DNA of 64,000 nt from Winogradskyella jejuensis (GTDB lineage Bacteria > Bacteroidota > Bacteroidia > Flavobacteriales > Flavobacteriaceae), in NCBI RefSeq assembly GCF_900129745.1, contig NZ_FQWS01000001.1:806001-870000 (forward strand). Reading direction: 5' to 3'. The translations under genes and the position numbers were made by a program. This document shows, piece by piece, positions 50,237-60,028 of the stretch. The stretch's first letter is position 1. Each line of letters opens with the position of its first letter. The notes under the pieces were generated by a model, which was not told where the DNA came from, did no database searches, and worked only from the letters and a program-made list of their open reading frames with translations.

Positions 50237-51664
50237 ATGAAACACTCTTTTTTCCTCTTACAAAACATGCTAGAAGGCATTGGTTCTACAATGACTATTC
50301 TGTTTGTTGCACTGTTTGTTATTTTAACTTTGTTTATACTTATTAAACGCTATAAACGCTGTCCGTCGGACCGTATATTAGTAGTTTACGGTAAAGTTGG
50401 TGGTGGTCAGTCTGCCAAATGTATTCATGGTGGAGCAGCTTTTATTTTACCAGTAATTCAAGATTATGAATTCCTAGACTTAACACCAATTTCTATAGAA
50501 GTTAACTTGGTTAATGCACTATCAAAACAAAATATTCGTGTTAACGTACCTTCTCGTTTTACCATTGGTGTGTCTACAGAGCCAGGCGTTATGCAAAACG
50601 CTGCTGAACGTTTATTGGGCTTAGGCCAAAATGAAATACAAGATTTAGCACAAGAGATTATTTTTGGTCAATTACGTTTGGTAGTTGCTTCAATGGATAT
50701 TGAGGAAATAAATTCTGACCGTGATAAGTTCCTCGCTAATATTTCTCAATCTGTTGAATCTGAATTGAAGAAGGTTGGATTAAAATTAATCAACGTAAAT
50801 ATTACCGATATTGTTGACGAGTCTGGCTATATCGAAGCACTTGGTAAAGAGGCAGCTGCTCACGCCATTAACGCAGCACGTAAGTCTGTTGCCGAAAAAA
50901 CTAGAGATGGTTCTATTGGTGAGGCCAATGCTGTGCAAGATGAAAGAACCCAAGTTGCAGCAGCAAATGCCCAAGCAGTTGAAGGAGAAAACACCGCTAA
51001 GATTGCAGTTGCAAATTCCGATTCATTACGTCGTCAGCGCGAAGCAGAGGCTGAGCGTGTGGCAATCGCAGCAGAAAAAGTACAGTCGGCAAAAGCCTTA
51101 GAAGAGTCTTATGCTGCTGAGCAACAAGCCGAACTGGCAAGAGCAGAGCGCGAGCGTTCATCGCAAATGGCCGATGTTATTGTCCCTGCAGAAATTGATA
51201 AACGTAAAGTAGAAATTGATGCCGAAGCTGAAGCTGAGCGTATTAGAAGACGTGCAAAAGGAGAAGCTGATGCTATTTTGTTTAAAGCCCAAGCTGAAGC
51301 AAAAGGACTGTATGAAGTCTTAACCAAACAAGCCGCAGGTCTCGATGAAATAGTTAAAGCCGCAGGTAATAACTCTAAAGATGCTGTTTTATTATTAATT
51401 GCAGATAAATTACCAGAGTTGGTAAAAACGCAAGCCGAAGCTATTAAAAACATAAAAATAGATAAAGTAACCGTTTGGGAAAATGGTGGCGGAAAAGATG
51501 GACAAACATCGACCTCTAACTTTATTTCTGGTATGTACAAAGCGGTACCGCCATTACAAGAAATGTTTAATATGGCAGGAATGGACTTGCCTGAGTACTT
51601 AAAAGGAAAAGATAAAAAAGAGATGGATGCAGATGATGCTGAAGTTGAAAAATCTGAAGAATAA
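50237..51664 (+). CDS. Flotillin/SPFH-domain protein
   Basis: A 475-aa flotillin that organises membrane microdomains. An N-terminal membrane anchor (MTILFVALFVILTLFILIKRY) is followed by the SPFH domain (PSDRILVVYGKVGGGQSAKCIHGGAAFILPVIQDYEFLDLTPISIEV), a long Ala/Glu-rich coiled coil (about residues 230-380 with EAEAERIRRRAKGEADAILFKAQAEAKG) and a C-terminal oligomerisation region. Charged tail KKEMDADDAEVEKSEE. In operon with the NfeD-like gene; the operon ends at the hairpin at 51677. Confidence 0.94.
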   Translation: MKHSFFLLQNMLEGIGSTMTILFVALFVILTLFILIKRYKRCPSDRILVVYGKVGGGQSAKCIHGGAAFILPVIQDYEFLDLTPISIEVNLVNALSKQNIRVNVPSRFTIGVSTEPGVMQNAAERLLGLGQNEIQDLAQEIIFGQLRLVVASMDIEEINSDRDKFLANISQSVESELKKVGLKLINVNITDIVDESGYIEALGKEAAAHAINAARKSVAEKTRDGSIGEANAVQDERTQVAAANAQAVEGENTAKIAVANSDSLRRQREAEAERVAIAAEKVQSAKALEESYAAEQQAELARAERERSSQMADVIVPAEIDKRKVEIDAEAEAERIRRRAKGEADAILFKAQAEAKGLYEVLTKQAAGLDEIVKAAGNNSKDAVLLLIADKLPELVKTQAEAIKNIKIDKVTVWENGGGKDGQTSTSNFISGMYKAVPPLQEMFNMAGMDLPEYLKGKDKKEMDADDAEVEKSEE

Positions 51665-51676
51665 ATCCTAATTACA

Positions 51677-51707
51677 AAAATTCCACCTTCATGGGTGGAA
51701 TTTTCAT
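51677..51707 (+). terminator. Terminator after the flotillin gene
   Basis: 11-bp perfect stem AAAATTCCACC/GGTGGAATTTT with a 6-base TTCATG loop, 12 bases past the flotillin stop. Its T-run is short (TTTT). It overlaps the GTG at 51695 where the next frame opens. Confidence 0.75.
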
Positions 51708-51718
51708 TCTACAATCTA

Positions 51719-52192
51719 ATGGATAAATTCACTTTTAAAAGAACGCTTCCTATTTGGAAACTTATTTTAGGCTTTATAGCTTTAGTAGTTGGCATTGCTT
51801 CGTTATTTAGTAGTTTTACTGGTTTTATTATTCTAGGTATCGGAATTTACTTTCTTTTAGTTGATGGATCAGAATTTGATTTTATAAATGGAAAGTATAG
51901 AAAAATAAAATCAATCCTTGGAGTATCAATTGGTAAGTGGGAAACGCTTCCAGATATTGAGTATGTATCTGTTTTTAAAACAAATGAAGTCACTACATTA
52001 CGTTCTAGATCGGCAGAAGCTAATGTGAAAAATGAAATTTTTAAACTAAATCTATTTTATAATAGAAACAAAAGAATCGAGGCTTATAGAACATATGACA
52101 ACAATGATGCTTTTAAAAAAGCAAAGGAAATAGGCGCTTTATTAAATGTTGATGTTTTAGATGCTACCATGAGAGAATCTAAATGGTTGTAG
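51719..52192 (+). CDS. Small two-helix membrane protein
   Basis: A 157-aa protein with two adjacent transmembrane helices (LPIWKLILGFIALVVGIASLF; TGFIILGIGIYFLLV) and a cytoplasmic domain (GKYRKIKSILGVSIGKWETLPDIEYVSVFKTNE...). The middle resembles PH-like small membrane proteins, but I do not assign a family. Its frame opens at a GTG at 51695 in the terminator stem; I prefer the ATG at 51719 (MDKFTFKRTLP). It follows the flotillin gene but is separated from it by a terminator. Confidence 0.75.
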   Translation: MDKFTFKRTLPIWKLILGFIALVVGIASLFSSFTGFIILGIGIYFLLVDGSEFDFINGKYRKIKSILGVSIGKWETLPDIEYVSVFKTNEVTTLRSRSAEANVKNEIFKLNLFYNRNKRIEAYRTYDNNDAFKKAKEIGALLNVDVLDATMRESKWL

Positions 52193-52246
52193 TTGATTTT
52201 TCATCTTGAGAACTTTTACAATTAATTAAAATTGATAACATTTTAT

Positions 52247-52254
52247 TAATTTTG
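52247..52254 (+). promoter_or_regulatory. Probable -7 promoter box for the JmjC-like gene
   Basis: TAATTTTG matches TAnnTTTG, 20 bases before the TTG start of the JmjC-like gene. Confidence 0.45.
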
Positions 52255-52274
52255 AAGTATAAAATCATTCAATC

Positions 52275-53144
52275 TTGGAATTAAATCTACAAGACATTCC
52301 TCGTGTAAAAACAATTACCAAAGAGGATTTTATTAAACACTACTTTAAACCTCAAAAGCCTGTAGTAATTGAGCGTTTTATTGAAGATTGGCCTGCATAT
52401 TCCAAATGGAATCTTGACTACATGAAAGAGACAGCAGGAGATAAAATCGTGCCTCTATACGATGACAGACCCGTAGATTACAAAGATGGATTTAATGAAG
52501 CTCATGCCAAAATGAAGATGAGCGATTATGTAGATTTACTCAAGCGCGAGCCTACTAAGTATCGTATTTTCCTTTGGAATATCTTAAAAGAAGTACCTCA
52601 ACTTCAGAACGATTTTAATTATCCTGATTTTGGTTTACGCCTTATGAAAGGCTTACCAATGCTATTCTTCGGCGGAAGAGATTCATATACATTTATGCAT
52701 TATGATATTGATTTGGCTAATATTTTTCATTTTCATTTTGAAGGAGAAAAACAATGCATCCTCTTTGATCAAAAGCAAAATAAGCATTTGTATAAAATAC
52801 CGCACTCGTTAATCACAAGAGAGGATATCGACTTTGCCAATCCAGATTTTGAAAAATGGCCAGCACTAAAAAATGCAACGGGCTGGGTTTGCAATCTAAA
52901 TCATGGTGAAGTGCTTTACATGCCCGAAGGGTATTGGCATTATATGCGTTACATTACGCCTGGTTTTTCCATGAGTTTGCGTGCTATTGCTCGTAATCCT
53001 AAAAATTTGGGCAAAGCCGTTTATAATGTATTTGTTATGCGGAGTTTTGACAATCTTATGCGCCGTATTAAAGGCCAGAAGTGGATAGATTGGAAGAATG
53101 AACAAGCCATTTTAAGAACAAATAAAGCCCAAAACGCTATTTAA
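52275..53144 (+). CDS. JmjC/cupin-like Fe(II)-2-oxoglutarate dioxygenase
   Basis: A 289-aa cupin-like (JmjC) protein. The N-terminus matches the family (PRVKTITKEDFIKHYFKPQKPVVIERFIEDWPAYSKW). Iron ligands are probably His and Asp in MHYDIDLANIFHFHFEG and the distal His in MPEGYWHYMRY. The fold suggests a protein or small-molecule hydroxylase; no substrate can be named. The start is TTG (no ATG in the first 40 residues), supported by a -7 box 20 bases upstream. Its end overlaps recX by 8 bases on the opposite strand. Confidence 0.87.
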   Translation: MELNLQDIPRVKTITKEDFIKHYFKPQKPVVIERFIEDWPAYSKWNLDYMKETAGDKIVPLYDDRPVDYKDGFNEAHAKMKMSDYVDLLKREPTKYRIFLWNILKEVPQLQNDFNYPDFGLRLMKGLPMLFFGGRDSYTFMHYDIDLANIFHFHFEGEKQCILFDQKQNKHLYKIPHSLITREDIDFANPDFEKWPALKNATGWVCNLNHGEVLYMPEGYWHYMRYITPGFSMSLRAIARNPKNLGKAVYNVFVMRSFDNLMRRIKGQKWIDWKNEQAILRTNKAQNAI

Positions 53145-53610
53145 TAAGTTCATTAAGTTTTTCGTAAACTAGATTAGATTCCCAGCCGCGGTACAACAAA
53201 TAGTCAGCAACCTTCTTTTTCTTTTTGTAAATATTTGTTTCTTTAACTTGTGCAATGCGCTTTTCTGTAAGTTCATGTAGGGTTTGGTAATAGTCATCTA
53301 AGTCTATTTCTTTTAAGGCAGAATCAATACTGTAATTAGAAATTTCACGGAATTTCAATTCTCTAATAATTCTATTTTTTCCCCATTTTTTTATCCTAAA
53401 TTTTCCTCGTGCAAACGCCTTAGCAAAACGTTCTTCATTTAAATAATTATTAGCAATTAAATGTACCATAATTTGGTCTATTGCCTCGGGAATCATCCTC
53501 ATTTTCAATAATTTATCTTTGACTTCTTTATGACAACGTTCTTGGTAAGCACAGTAGTTTTCGAGTAGTTTTTGCGCTTCATCGACAGAATAGGTTTTTT
53601 GAGGGTTCAT
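53137..53610 (-). CDS. recX: RecX regulatory protein
   Basis: A 157-aa inhibitor of RecA filaments built from three-helix repeats (YCAYQERCHKEVKDKLLKMRMIPEAIDQIMVHLIANNYLNEERFAKAFARGKFRIKKWGKNRIIRELKFREIS). recA is not in this window. It is convergent with the JmjC-like gene and overlaps it by 8 bases. Confidence 0.94.
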   Translation of the reverse strand: MNPQKTYSVDEAQKLLENYCAYQERCHKEVKDKLLKMRMIPEAIDQIMVHLIANNYLNEERFAKAFARGKFRIKKWGKNRIIRELKFREISNYSIDSALKEIDLDDYYQTLHELTEKRIAQVKETNIYKKKKKVADYLLYRGWESNLVYEKLNELIK

Positions 53611-53670
53611 TTGGTAAAAATAGCCTCTAATTTGTTTACTTTGATAAAGATTTATTTAAATTAATCTGTT

Positions 53671-56600
53671 ATGTTAAGAAAATTACCCCTTATACTGCTA
53701 TTACTTGTATCTTTTATTAACCTAAGTTATAGTCAAACTACAATTTATTCTGAAGACTTCACTGGACAAGATGGAAAAGGTGCAATAGGACCTGGCCCAA
53801 TCACAGATGTATCAGGTGTTTCATGGACTGTAGATATTAGTAATGCTTCTCTTACAGCCACAAATGATTATTTTCAAGTTAGAAATGAAATGTTTGAAGC
53901 TAGAGACCTTGACACAGACGCCACATGGCTATCTCCTGTTATTGATATTACAAACTTCACTAATGTTCAATTCTCTTTAGAGGCTTCAGAAAATGATACC
54001 ACTGACACCCTCGAAGATGCTGACACTTTTGTAACAGAATATAGAATTGATGGTGGTGCATGGACACTAGCCGCAAATAATGGCACTATAATCAACGATT
54101 TCCCTCTTACTGTTGTATCAGACACAGGCTTGTCTGGTTCTACTATAGAGCTTAGAGTTACAATAACAGTTAATGGTAATGATGAAAGGCCACTGTTAGA
54201 TAATATCCTTGTAGAAGGTACTGCTCCTGTGATACCTACTGTTAATGTAAGTCCGTCATCTATAACTGGATTAGGGTATGTAGAAGGGGATGCTTCTTTA
54301 ACAGAACAAAGTTTTGGTGTTGTCGGTTCTACACTTACAACAGATATAGTTATAACTGCACCGACAAATTTTGAAATTTCTTTGACTTCTGGTACAGGTT
54401 TTGGGGGCTCAGTTAATTTAACACCAGCTTCTGGTGATGTAGCACTTACAAACATATATGTAAGGCTTATTTCTGGTCTAACAGTAAATACTTACAGTGG
54501 TAATATTACATTAGCTAGTACAGGTATTACAACTATAAATGTACCTGTTGATGGTGAAGTTACTGCTACAATCCCTAATTGTTCTGAATTAATTATTAGT
54601 GAATATCATGAACCTCAAGGCGCTGGAACTGGAAATAATAAATACATAGAGCTCTATAATCCTACAAACAGTACAATAGACTTAACCGCTTATAGAATTG
54701 CTAGATATAGTAATGGAGGAACACTTCCTAATATTGCTAATCTATCTGGCACTGTAGGCCCGTATTCAACCTTCTTGTTATCTAGAAATGGTGCAGCAAT
54801 AACAGGAGATTTAGTTATCACAGGTAACGCTTTAAATTTTAGTGGTAACGACGTAATGGCTTTACAAACCATCAATGGTGAAAATATAGATGTGATAGGA
54901 TTTATCGGAGATGGATCAAATTTTGCTCAGAACACAGTATTAAGAAGAAACCAAGATGTTACAATACCAACAGTTGCATATGATGTCTCTCAATGGACTA
55001 CTGCACCTGTAAATGATACGAGCGACCTTGGATTACATGTAAATGATTGTGCTTGTCTTACATCTACAACGTGGGATGGCACATCTTGGAGTGCAGGGAC
55101 ACCAGATGCTTTTACCGCTGCTATTCTTGATGGGGATTACACTGTCGATGCAACAAATCCAAGTTTTACTGCTTGTAGCCTAGTTATTAATTCTGGTGGA
55201 AGCTTGACTATTAGTAATGGTTATCATATTGAAATCATGAATGATATAACAGTAGTTGATGACGGTTCAGCTTCAAACGAAATTACTGTAGAGACTAGAG
55301 GTAGCCTAGTTCAACGTGGAGACGGTGCCTTAGCAGGCTCATTTACTCTTGGAACTGATGCTACATCTGTAGTCAACAAAACCACATCACCATTAACTAA
55401 TTGGTATGATGTCACATATTGGAGTTCTCCAGTTGTAGATGAAAGTACTGATGGAGCATTGTTTAACAGTAGTAGAGTATTTTGGTTCGATGCAAACAAC
55501 TATATTGATGCAGATGGAGACAACCTAGATGATGATGCAAATGCATGGATTAGAGAGCAAGGTGATTTCCCAATGACGCCTGGTCAAGGTTTTGCAGGTA
55601 GTCATAATCAAATTGGTTTTTTAGGACCAGGATTCTCTTATAGTTATGTTTTTGAAGGCGCTTATAACACAGGAGATATTACTTACCCAGTTGTTAATGA
55701 CCCAACAAATGGACTACATTGGAATCTCATAGGTAATCCATACCCTTCAGCAATAGATATTGACGCATTTTTTAATCAAAACGGGACTGTTGCCCCTGGT
55801 AATAATACTGTTTATGAAGTTGTGTATATGTGGTCTCAGGTTAATCCAGTAGATGGTGCTAACCCAGGGAATGAGGTGCTTAACTATAATCAAAACGATT
55901 ATATAACTGTTAATGCCCTAGGTGAAGCTGGAAATGGTACTACCGCTGCGCCATCTAGACAAATTCCTTCAGGACAAGCATTTTTTGTTCCTTCAGCATC
56001 TAGCGGTAATGTTGTATTTACAAATAGTATGCGTGTAAGTGGAGATAACTCGAATGATGAATTCTTTAGAAGCTCATCAGCACAAACTTCAAGTTCAGTA
56101 GAGAAGTTAAATATTAATTTAAGCTCGGATATTGGAATATACAGTCAGATTTGTGTTGCATACGCGGATATAGCTACGGACGAGGATGATGGTAATACTA
56201 TAGATACAAGCAGGAATTATGCAGGCAACGCTGGCGTACTCTACTCCTTGGATAACAATGGAGACGGCTTCTATGTCATTCAGGGTAAAGCTAAGTCTAG
56301 TCTTAATGAAGATGAAACAGTGAAATTAGGTTTTGGTGCTTACATAACAACTACTGAAACTTATAAACTTGAACTTGTAAAAAGAGAAGGTGAATATTTA
56401 ACATCAAATCCTATCTATTTAAAAGATAATATGTTGAATATAGTACACGATTTAACTAGTGAAGCTTATATATTTACTTCTGAAGGTGGTACTTTTGATG
56501 AGCGTTTTGAAATTGTGTTCAAGAATCAGGCTCTTTCAGTTGAAGAGATTGACTTTAATGAAAACAGTTTAATCATAACAGAAGTTGAAAAGGATAAGAT

Positions 56601-56799
56601 TATGTTTGAGCTTAAGAGTTCTTCTCTGACTATAGACACCATTGCGATTTATGATTTACAAGGTCGACTAGTTTATGATTTAGAAGGTGATTCTAATTCT
56701 GAAACTTATAATCTTTCTAACCTTAATAGCCAAGTATATATCGCTAAGGTTAAACTGTCTAACGGGTTGGTTATTTCTAAAAAATCTATCAAAAAATAA
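53671..56799 (+). CDS. T9SS type A protein with lamin-tail domain
   Basis: A 1042-aa secreted protein. Signal peptide MLRKLPLILLLLVSFINLSYS; N-terminal jelly-roll-like region (WLSPVIDITNFTNVQFSLEASE); a DUF-type strand domain (residues about 190-300); a lamin-tail domain around residues 308-420 (SELIISEYHEPQGAGTGNNKYIELYNPTNSTIDLTAYRIARY), known from secreted nucleases and adhesins; a Gly-rich beta region; and a C-terminal type A sorting domain (IAIYDLQGRLVYDLEGD..KLSNGLVISKKSIKK). No nuclease motif is visible, so no enzymatic function is assigned. The region is closed by a shared terminator. Confidence 0.88.
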   Translation: MLRKLPLILLLLVSFINLSYSQTTIYSEDFTGQDGKGAIGPGPITDVSGVSWTVDISNASLTATNDYFQVRNEMFEARDLDTDATWLSPVIDITNFTNVQFSLEASENDTTDTLEDADTFVTEYRIDGGAWTLAANNGTIINDFPLTVVSDTGLSGSTIELRVTITVNGNDERPLLDNILVEGTAPVIPTVNVSPSSITGLGYVEGDASLTEQSFGVVGSTLTTDIVITAPTNFEISLTSGTGFGGSVNLTPASGDVALTNIYVRLISGLTVNTYSGNITLASTGITTINVPVDGEVTATIPNCSELIISEYHEPQGAGTGNNKYIELYNPTNSTIDLTAYRIARYSNGGTLPNIANLSGTVGPYSTFLLSRNGAAITGDLVITGNALNFSGNDVMALQTINGENIDVIGFIGDGSNFAQNTVLRRNQDVTIPTVAYDVSQWTTAPVNDTSDLGLHVNDCACLTSTTWDGTSWSAGTPDAFTAAILDGDYTVDATNPSFTACSLVINSGGSLTISNGYHIEIMNDITVVDDGSASNEITVETRGSLVQRGDGALAGSFTLGTDATSVVNKTTSPLTNWYDVTYWSSPVVDESTDGALFNSSRVFWFDANNYIDADGDNLDDDANAWIREQGDFPMTPGQGFAGSHNQIGFLGPGFSYSYVFEGAYNTGDITYPVVNDPTNGLHWNLIGNPYPSAIDIDAFFNQNGTVAPGNNTVYEVVYMWSQVNPVDGANPGNEVLNYNQNDYITVNALGEAGNGTTAAPSRQIPSGQAFFVPSASSGNVVFTNSMRVSGDNSNDEFFRSSSAQTSSSVEKLNINLSSDIGIYSQICVAYADIATDEDDGNTIDTSRNYAGNAGVLYSLDNNGDGFYVIQGKAKSSLNEDETVKLGFGAYITTTETYKLELVKREGEYLTSNPIYLKDNMLNIVHDLTSEAYIFTSEGGTFDERFEIVFKNQALSVEEIDFNENSLIITEVEKDKIMFELKSSSLTIDTIAIYDLQGRLVYDLEGDSNSETYNLSNLNSQVYIAKVKLSNGLVISKKSIKK

Positions 56800-56817
56800 T
56801 TGTCTATTTATTATAAT

Positions 56818-56854
56818 AAAAAAAGCCTCTTAGTAAATTTAAGAGGCTTTTTTA
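56818..56854. terminator. Bidirectional terminator between T9SS protein and TonB receptor
   Basis: Stem AAAAGCCTCTTA/TAAGAGGCTTTT (12 bp) with a 7-base loop, flanked by A-run and T-run; it serves the plus-strand T9SS gene and the minus-strand TonB receptor gene, whose stop codon it overlaps. Confidence 0.88.
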
Positions 56855-59275
56855 TAAACTATATGTAACAGAAAATATAAAGTTTCTACCAGCACCAGAA
56901 ATACCTGAAGAATAAGGTCTGTAACGTTGATCTGTAATATTTTCTAGGCTAGCCGTAATTTCAAAGCTGTCACTGACTTTAAACTGTGCTCTTAAGTTTA
57001 AAGTATACCAAGATGGTGAATACGGATTTCCGTTTTCGTCTGTTGCATAAAGGTATTCTTTATTTATTTCGGATGGTGCTAAATCTTCAAAAGATAATTC
57101 ATCGTTATAAATAGCAAAAGCATCAAAATTCCATTTTTTAAATTGCCATGTTAGATGTGTACGTCCAAAATTTGGAGCAATATGCCTCACAGGGACTTCA
57201 ATACCGTTATCTTCCTCCACACCACCAATGATATTGTATTGTGATTTTAACTTTAAATTTTTAGTGAAATTTATTTCAGCACCAACTTCAAATCCATAAA
57301 TATATTCTTCAGATGCATTTTGAATGGCTTGGACAGTACTTAACTCCCCATCATATAAGATTTCTGTTTGTCCATTTAGAGTAAAGTTTCTTCGAATAAG
57401 TGCATTATCTAAAAAAGTATAATACGTTGCCATATCAAGTCTAACAACATTTTCAAAGTTTAGTTTTAGTCCTAATTCCGCTCCATAAGCATACTCGGGA
57501 TTTAATCCATTATTGGGCACCACAACTGAGCCTGGCTCAGAGTCAAACACTTTACCAATATCATCAATATTTGGTGCTCTGAATGCTGTAGAGGCATTAA
57601 AATTCCACTCTATGGTCTTATTAGGTATCCATCTAATACCAGCTGTACCCGTAAGTGCTCCAGCATTGACTTTAGAAGTATTAAAAGGTAAGTTCAAAAA
57701 AGTATTGTTAGCCGTAAAATCGGCATTAGCTACAATATGATTGTATCGTAATCCTGACTGAAAAACAAATTTTTCATTGGGTCTATATTTATAACTGGTA
57801 TAGGCCGCGATAGATTGCCAAGTAGCATCATCTGGATATCTCGAGATAGACACAGTACTTTGATTTGTATTGATATTAGTTTCTAAACCATAAGAACCCA
57901 CAATATTATATAAATATTCAATCCCATAAAATAAGCTAGACGTTTCGCTTAAGGTTTTTTCTAAATCTAAATTAAATAATAACGCATCAACAGTTTCAGA
58001 CCGAGTTCTCCGCGTATCAGATTGAAAGGTTCTGTCTATCCGACTCTCTTGAAAATTTTGATAGGCAACAGTTGCCTGAATCTTGTCATAAAATGAAGAA
58101 TTACTACTAAGTTTTGTTGCAGAAAAATTACTCATAAACCATTTCTGTGGTCCATAATTCCACTCTGCCGATCTTAATCCTGTACCTTCAGGCCTTATTA
58201 ATCTATCATATCTCCCATACTCTGAAGTTGTAGAAAAATGAAGTCCTAAATCGAATTTTAAATTATCCGCGGGCTCATAATGCACTTTTTGCATCAGATT
58301 TATTTGGTTGTAACCTGTTGGAGACTGTATCTGAGGGTCTGGGTTGTCAATTAATGTATCTACGCCATTGATGGTTTCTACATATTGAGTCTGGAGATAT
58401 TCGTCTGGACCATGACTACCCATTCTTAAATCATCAAAATCTGTGTAACTAATACTAGTTAAAAAACCCCATTTTTTATATCCTAAGTTTATATCTGTAT
58501 GAGCTGTTTTTTCATTATTAGCCGAAGAGTATCTGACTACAGCATTTGTTTTTAAAAACAATTCATCCTTGAAAGACAATTGAGGTTTTTTGGTATAAAA
58601 ACTCATAACACCTCCAATAGCATCGCTTCCATAAACCACAGAACCAGAACCTAGTGTTACTTCTGTTCTCTGAATAGCAAATGGGTCTATAGATATAACA
58701 TTCTGTAGATTTCCACCCCTAAAGATTGCGTTGTTCATCCGCACACCATCAACCGCGATTAACAATCTGTTCGTAGAAAACCCCCTTATGATAGGACTAC
58801 CACCTCCAAGCTGACTCTTTTGAATAAAAATATTACCTGTAGCTTGTAATGCATCTGCACTAGTTTGTGGATTAGCTATAGCAATATCATTAGCACTAAG
58901 GCTTACTATACTTTGGGGTATGTCTCTTTTACTTTGCTCAAATTTTGAAGCGGAAACTACAACCTGGCTTAAGTTTTCACTTTCAGAAATCATTAATACT
59001 GTATTGTTGTTTGTAGCTAAAATAGCCTTTGAAGATTCAAATTTTTTGTAAGTATAACTTTGAAATATAATAAGTTCGTTTAAAAAGAAATCATCAATAC
59101 TGGCCTTACCGTCGATATCGGTTACAACTATTTTTGTTTTATTAAAATTATATAAAACTACTCCAGGAATGGGCTCGTTAGAAATTTTATCTTTAACCGT
59201 AATAGTTTGTGCACTAGCTACAATAGTGAAAAATAATATTGAAAAAAGGGTTAATATTGATTTTGGAAAATTCAA
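56852..59275 (-). CDS. TonB-dependent receptor, haem/siderophore-like
   Basis: An 807-aa outer-membrane receptor. Signal MNFPKSILTLFSILFFTIVASAQ, a carboxypeptidase-regulatory-like domain (TITVKDKISNEPIPGVVLYNFNKTKIVVTDIDGKASI), a plug (VVVSASKFEQSKRDIPQSIVSLSANDIAI; GGGSPIIRGFSTNRLLIAVDGVRMNNAIFRGGNLQNVISIDPFAIQRTEVTLGSGSVVYGSDAIGGVM) typical of haemoglobin/siderophore receptors, and a barrel ending NFIFSVTYSL. It lies 16 bases after recO, so it is co-transcribed with porZ-recO. Substrate not determinable; iron-related is likely from the plug. Confidence 0.9.
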   Translation of the reverse strand: MNFPKSILTLFSILFFTIVASAQTITVKDKISNEPIPGVVLYNFNKTKIVVTDIDGKASIDDFFLNELIIFQSYTYKKFESSKAILATNNNTVLMISESENLSQVVVSASKFEQSKRDIPQSIVSLSANDIAIANPQTSADALQATGNIFIQKSQLGGGSPIIRGFSTNRLLIAVDGVRMNNAIFRGGNLQNVISIDPFAIQRTEVTLGSGSVVYGSDAIGGVMSFYTKKPQLSFKDELFLKTNAVVRYSSANNEKTAHTDINLGYKKWGFLTSISYTDFDDLRMGSHGPDEYLQTQYVETINGVDTLIDNPDPQIQSPTGYNQINLMQKVHYEPADNLKFDLGLHFSTTSEYGRYDRLIRPEGTGLRSAEWNYGPQKWFMSNFSATKLSSNSSFYDKIQATVAYQNFQESRIDRTFQSDTRRTRSETVDALLFNLDLEKTLSETSSLFYGIEYLYNIVGSYGLETNINTNQSTVSISRYPDDATWQSIAAYTSYKYRPNEKFVFQSGLRYNHIVANADFTANNTFLNLPFNTSKVNAGALTGTAGIRWIPNKTIEWNFNASTAFRAPNIDDIGKVFDSEPGSVVVPNNGLNPEYAYGAELGLKLNFENVVRLDMATYYTFLDNALIRRNFTLNGQTEILYDGELSTVQAIQNASEEYIYGFEVGAEINFTKNLKLKSQYNIIGGVEEDNGIEVPVRHIAPNFGRTHLTWQFKKWNFDAFAIYNDELSFEDLAPSEINKEYLYATDENGNPYSPSWYTLNLRAQFKVSDSFEITASLENITDQRYRPYSSGISGAGRNFIFSVTYSL

Positions 59276-59291
59276 AATTTATATGCGAATC

Positions 59292-60014
59292 TTAACGAAA
59301 AACTTCGTTTAAAACAGTTAACGATTTTGGCTTTTTAAAACCTTCCAAATGTAATTCAAAATATAACAATAGCACACCTAAAAAGTCTTGTCTTTCTCGT
59401 GCATTAAGTTTTATATTATGAAGTTCATCAAAATTTATGCCCTGAAGCTCTTTTAAGAGTGTTAAATTTTTACCTGAAATAGAATATTGCCCGTAAGAAA
59501 CATTTTCAAAATAGCCTGATTGAAGATTGAAATATTTTGAATTATCTCTAGGTGCATCTAGTTGAAACCCTAGATATCTTGATAGCTTAAGAAGGTATAG
59601 CAAGTGAAAATTTGCAAAACTATCCTCACTATCTAAATATTGAAAGGCTGTTTCTATAAATTGAAACAAATCTTCGTTCCTCTCTTCTTCCTTCAAAACA
59701 ATAGACATTAACTCCGACAGAAACAGTACAATGGCGCTTTTGTATACGTTAGTATAAAGCGTTTTGTATAAATAATTAGTCTTTATTTCTTTGAGATAAT
59801 GTAGTGACTGGTTTGGTTTATAATTTTCTTCTACAGAAAGCTGCATTAAAGGTTGAAAATACACGGCCTTAGCTCTACTAGACTTAGAAGATTTTAGTCC
59901 ACCTTTAATAAGATAACTAACCGTACCTCTGTGTTTAGTATAAGTTTTAACGATTAGGTCGTAATCTTTGTACTTTAGTTTGCTTAATACTATGAGATTG
60001 GTTTTAGTGAGCAT
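59292..60014 (-). CDS. recO: DNA repair protein RecO
   Basis: A 240-aa recombination mediator with an N-terminal OB-fold (NLIVLSKLKYKDYDLIVKTYTKHRGTVSYLIKGGLKSSKSSRAKAVYFQPLMQLSVEE) and a helical domain. The four zinc cysteines seen in some RecO proteins are absent. 14 bases after porZ. Confidence 0.95.
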   Translation of the reverse strand: MLTKTNLIVLSKLKYKDYDLIVKTYTKHRGTVSYLIKGGLKSSKSSRAKAVYFQPLMQLSVEENYKPNQSLHYLKEIKTNYLYKTLYTNVYKSAIVLFLSELMSIVLKEEERNEDLFQFIETAFQYLDSEDSFANFHLLYLLKLSRYLGFQLDAPRDNSKYFNLQSGYFENVSYGQYSISGKNLTLLKELQGINFDELHNIKLNARERQDFLGVLLLYFELHLEGFKKPKSLTVLNEVFR

Positions 60015-60028
60015 AAAAAGTCGAGAAG

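Noticed and set aside
51695-51718. GTG start at 51695 for the small membrane protein
   Set aside because: The GTG lies inside the flotillin terminator stem; the ATG at 51719 is a better start.
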